Of a stretch of DNA of 64,000 nt, positions 62,682 to 64,000 are shown piece by piece; position 1 is the first letter of the stretch, and the number at the start of each line of letters is the position of its first letter. This DNA is from Clostridioides difficile (GTDB lineage Bacteria; Bacillota; Clostridia; Peptostreptococcales; Peptostreptococcaceae). Below the pieces are notes generated by a model. That model was not told the origin of the DNA, made no database searches, and saw only the letters and a list, made by a program, of their open reading frames with translations. Location: positions 1,922,001 to 1,986,000 of the forward strand of contig CP103804.1 in the NCBI GenBank assembly GCA_024919175.1, read 5' to 3'. Made by a program: the position numbers and the translations under genes.

Positions 62682-63332
62682 ATGAGATTTTTTATAGACA
62701 CAGCTAATATTGAAGAAATAAAAGAAGCAAATGATTTAGGTGTAATATGTGGAGTGACTACAAATCCATCTCTAATAGCTAAAGAAGGTAGAGATTTTAT
62801 AGAAGTAGTTAAAGAAATCAGTGAGATAGTAGATGGGCCGATAAGTGCAGAAGTAATAAGTTTAGAGCACAAAGGTATGATAGAAGAAGCAGAAAAATTA
62901 TCTAAAATACATAAAAATATAGTTATAAAAATACCTATGACAGCAGAAGGCTTAAAGGCAGTAAAAGTATTATCTAGTAAAGGTATAAAAACTAATGTTA
63001 CACTTATATTCTCTGCTGGACAAGCTCTTTTAGCTGCTAGAGCTGGAGCTACATATGTAAGTCCTTTTGTTGGAAGATTAGACGATATATCACAAAATGG
63101 TCTTGATTTAATTGAAGAAATTGTTGACATATTTAGTGTAAATAGTATTGAGGCTCAAATAATAGTTGCTAGTGTTAGAAATCCAATACATGTTTTACAA
63201 GCTGCTAGAATGGGAGCAGATATAGCAACAGTTCCTCTTAAAGTTATAAATCAAATGATTAAGCATCCTTTGACAGACAAAGGAATAGATAGCTTTATGA
63301 AGGATTGGGAAGGTGCTTCTTTAAAATTATAA
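62682..63332 (+). CDS. Transaldolase / fructose-6-phosphate aldolase-like protein
   Basis: This 216-residue short-form transaldolase family member (MipB/TalC group) has the opening MRFFIDTANIEEIKEA, the Schiff-base lysine in IVIKIPMTAEGLKA near residue 84, NVTLIFSAGQALLAARAGATYVSPFVGR, and the C-terminal ASVRNPIHVLQAARMGADIATVP. It works in the pentose phosphate route or as an aldolase; the two activities cannot be told apart here. ATGGAGGATTTTTTAA precedes the ATG. It is 57 bases after xpt, so it could share that transcript. A terminator follows. Confidence 0.92.
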   Translation: MRFFIDTANIEEIKEANDLGVICGVTTNPSLIAKEGRDFIEVVKEISEIVDGPISAEVISLEHKGMIEEAEKLSKIHKNIVIKIPMTAEGLKAVKVLSSKGIKTNVTLIFSAGQALLAARAGATYVSPFVGRLDDISQNGLDLIEEIVDIFSVNSIEAQIIVASVRNPIHVLQAARMGADIATVPLKVINQMIKHPLTDKGIDSFMKDWEGASLKL

Positions 63333-63384
63333 TTATATAATTATGATTATAAGTATAAGAGAAGCCTTATGGAAATTCTAAGCA

Positions 63385-63418
63385 ATAAGGCTAGGCTATT
63401 TTGCCTAGTCTTATTTTG
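63385..63418 (+). terminator. Terminator after the transaldolase-like gene
   Basis: AATAAGGCTAGGC (63385-63397, ending near 63396) pairs with GCCTAGTCTTATT (63403-63415) around TATTTT, followed by TTGG. Confidence 0.7.
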
Positions 63419-63467
63419 GTGTATAATATATTGAAATAAACTAAAATTTAAAGTAAGGAGGCGAAAT

Positions 63468-64000
63468 ATGGATAAAATATTAAGAGAGATACAAAGAGAA
63501 GACAAAAAAAATCCATACACTGACCAAGAACTTGCTGAAATACTAAATGTAGCTAGGTCTGAAGTAATAGCAGTTAGAAAAAAAAATAATATTTTAGATT
63601 CAAGAGAAAGAAGAAAAAAAATCTTAATAAAAGATATATCTAAAATTGTAAATGAGAATCCTCAAATGTCTGAAAGAAAAATAACTGAAATTTTAACCGA
63701 AAATGGCTATAATATATCAAGAAGTGCAGTATCAAAATTACTAAAAGAAGAAAACTTAAGTCAATCAAAAGGTGAAATTAAAGACAAAGAGCTTGTATCA
63801 TCTGGAAAGCATGTAAAAGTTAGTAAGGCTGTAGAAGAAGATGGATTTGAAGAATTAATAGGTATAAGAGGCAGTTTAAAAGAGAAAGTAAACCTAGCTA
63901 AATCAGCAATAATGTATCCTCCTAATGGTCTTCATACTATAATATATGGGGAAACAGGTGTAGGTAAGAGTGAATTAGCTACATGCATGTACAAATATGC
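63468..64000 (+). CDS. LevR-type sigma-54-dependent regulator, 5' end only
   Basis: The gene runs off the right edge. ATG at 63468 follows AAGGAGGCG. The first 177 residues show two DNA-binding helix-turn-helix units (TDQELAEILNVARSEVIAVR and MSERKITEILTENGYNISRS, the second followed by AVSKLLKEE), then the start of an AAA+ sigma-54 interaction domain: YGETGVGKSELATCMYKY is the Walker A segment. N-terminal DNA-binding domains ahead of the AAA+ domain are typical of LevR-type PTS operon activators, which carry PRD and EIIA modules downstream; those would lie outside the window. Its target is probably a sugar PTS operon further right. Confidence 0.88.
   Translation, partial: MDKILREIQREDKKNPYTDQELAEILNVARSEVIAVRKKNNILDSRERRKKILIKDISKIVNENPQMSERKITEILTENGYNISRSAVSKLLKEENLSQSKGEIKDKELVSSGKHVKVSKAVEEDGFEELIGIRGSLKEKVNLAKSAIMYPPNGLHTIIYGETGVGKSELATCMYKY

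Noticed and set aside
1..64000. CRISPR array, tRNA or rRNA genes
   Set aside because: No regularly spaced repeats, cloverleaf-like sequences with CCA-proximal motifs, or rRNA signatures were seen on reading both strands.

Overview
The window is a low-GC Firmicutes chromosome segment and almost certainly comes from Clostridioides difficile. The base composition is very AT-rich, TTG and GTG starts with strong AGGAGG-type ribosome sites are common, and the gene set fits a Stickland fermenter: a selenoprotein glycine reductase operon, a succinate-to-4-hydroxybutyryl-CoA operon, indolepyruvate:ferredoxin oxidoreductase with butyrate kinase, and SigL (sigma-54) type activators. No tRNA, rRNA, CRISPR array, phage or intact insertion sequence was seen. 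The only mobile-element trace is a decayed IS1182-type transposase near 4.2-4.85 kb.

Layout. 0-7.4 kb is an accessory-looking stretch: the end of a peptidoglycan glycosyltransferase, a cyclic-di-GMP type I riboswitch reading leftward into a 58-residue protein, a BlaI repressor / M56 peptidase / secreted peptidoglycan-binding trio, the transposase relic, an FMN-dependent alpha-hydroxyacid dehydrogenase, a 60-residue paralogue of the riboswitch-controlled small protein, and a DUF3785-like protein. 7.4-13.3 kb holds two tandem TPR-like/GGDEF proteins and a PrpR-type sigma-54 activator. A near-perfect -24/-12 promoter at 13443-13458 then drives aminotransferase, iorA, iorB and buk (13.5-18.3 kb), an amino-acid oxidation module.

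18.5-30.4 kb carries housekeeping and orphan genes: a YczE-type membrane protein, a NUDIX hydrolase, an AI-2E-family permease, two small cysteine-rich proteins, CstA, nadABC behind a NiaR-like operator, a Cof-type HAD phosphatase and an M3 oligoendopeptidase.

30.6-39.2 kb is the glycine reductase operon: a glycine riboswitch with terminator, then grdX, trxB, trxA, grdE, grdA (UGA at codon 45), grdB (UGA at codon 350), grdC and grdD. Electrons pass from NADPH through TrxB and TrxA to the selenoprotein complex, which reduces glycine to acetyl phosphate. An M24 aminopeptidase and an unknown membrane protein follow.

41.5-51.8 kb is a LysR regulator divergent from a succinate/4-hydroxybutyrate operon: transporter, cat1, sucD, abfD, a small Cys-rich protein, a 4-hydroxybutyrate CoA-transferase and 4hbD. 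Together these reduce succinate to crotonyl-CoA, feeding butyrate formation. 52-55.8 kb holds an XpaC/TelA pair convergent with guaB. 56.4-61.7 kb is mtlA-mtlR-mtlF-mtlD (mannitol PTS). 61.8-63.3 kb is a purine riboswitch with xpt, then a transaldolase-like gene. The window ends inside a second sigma-54-type regulator.

The least explained part is the c-di-GMP-linked left end: two related microproteins, one under a c-di-GMP riboswitch, lying close to two putative diguanylate cyclases.
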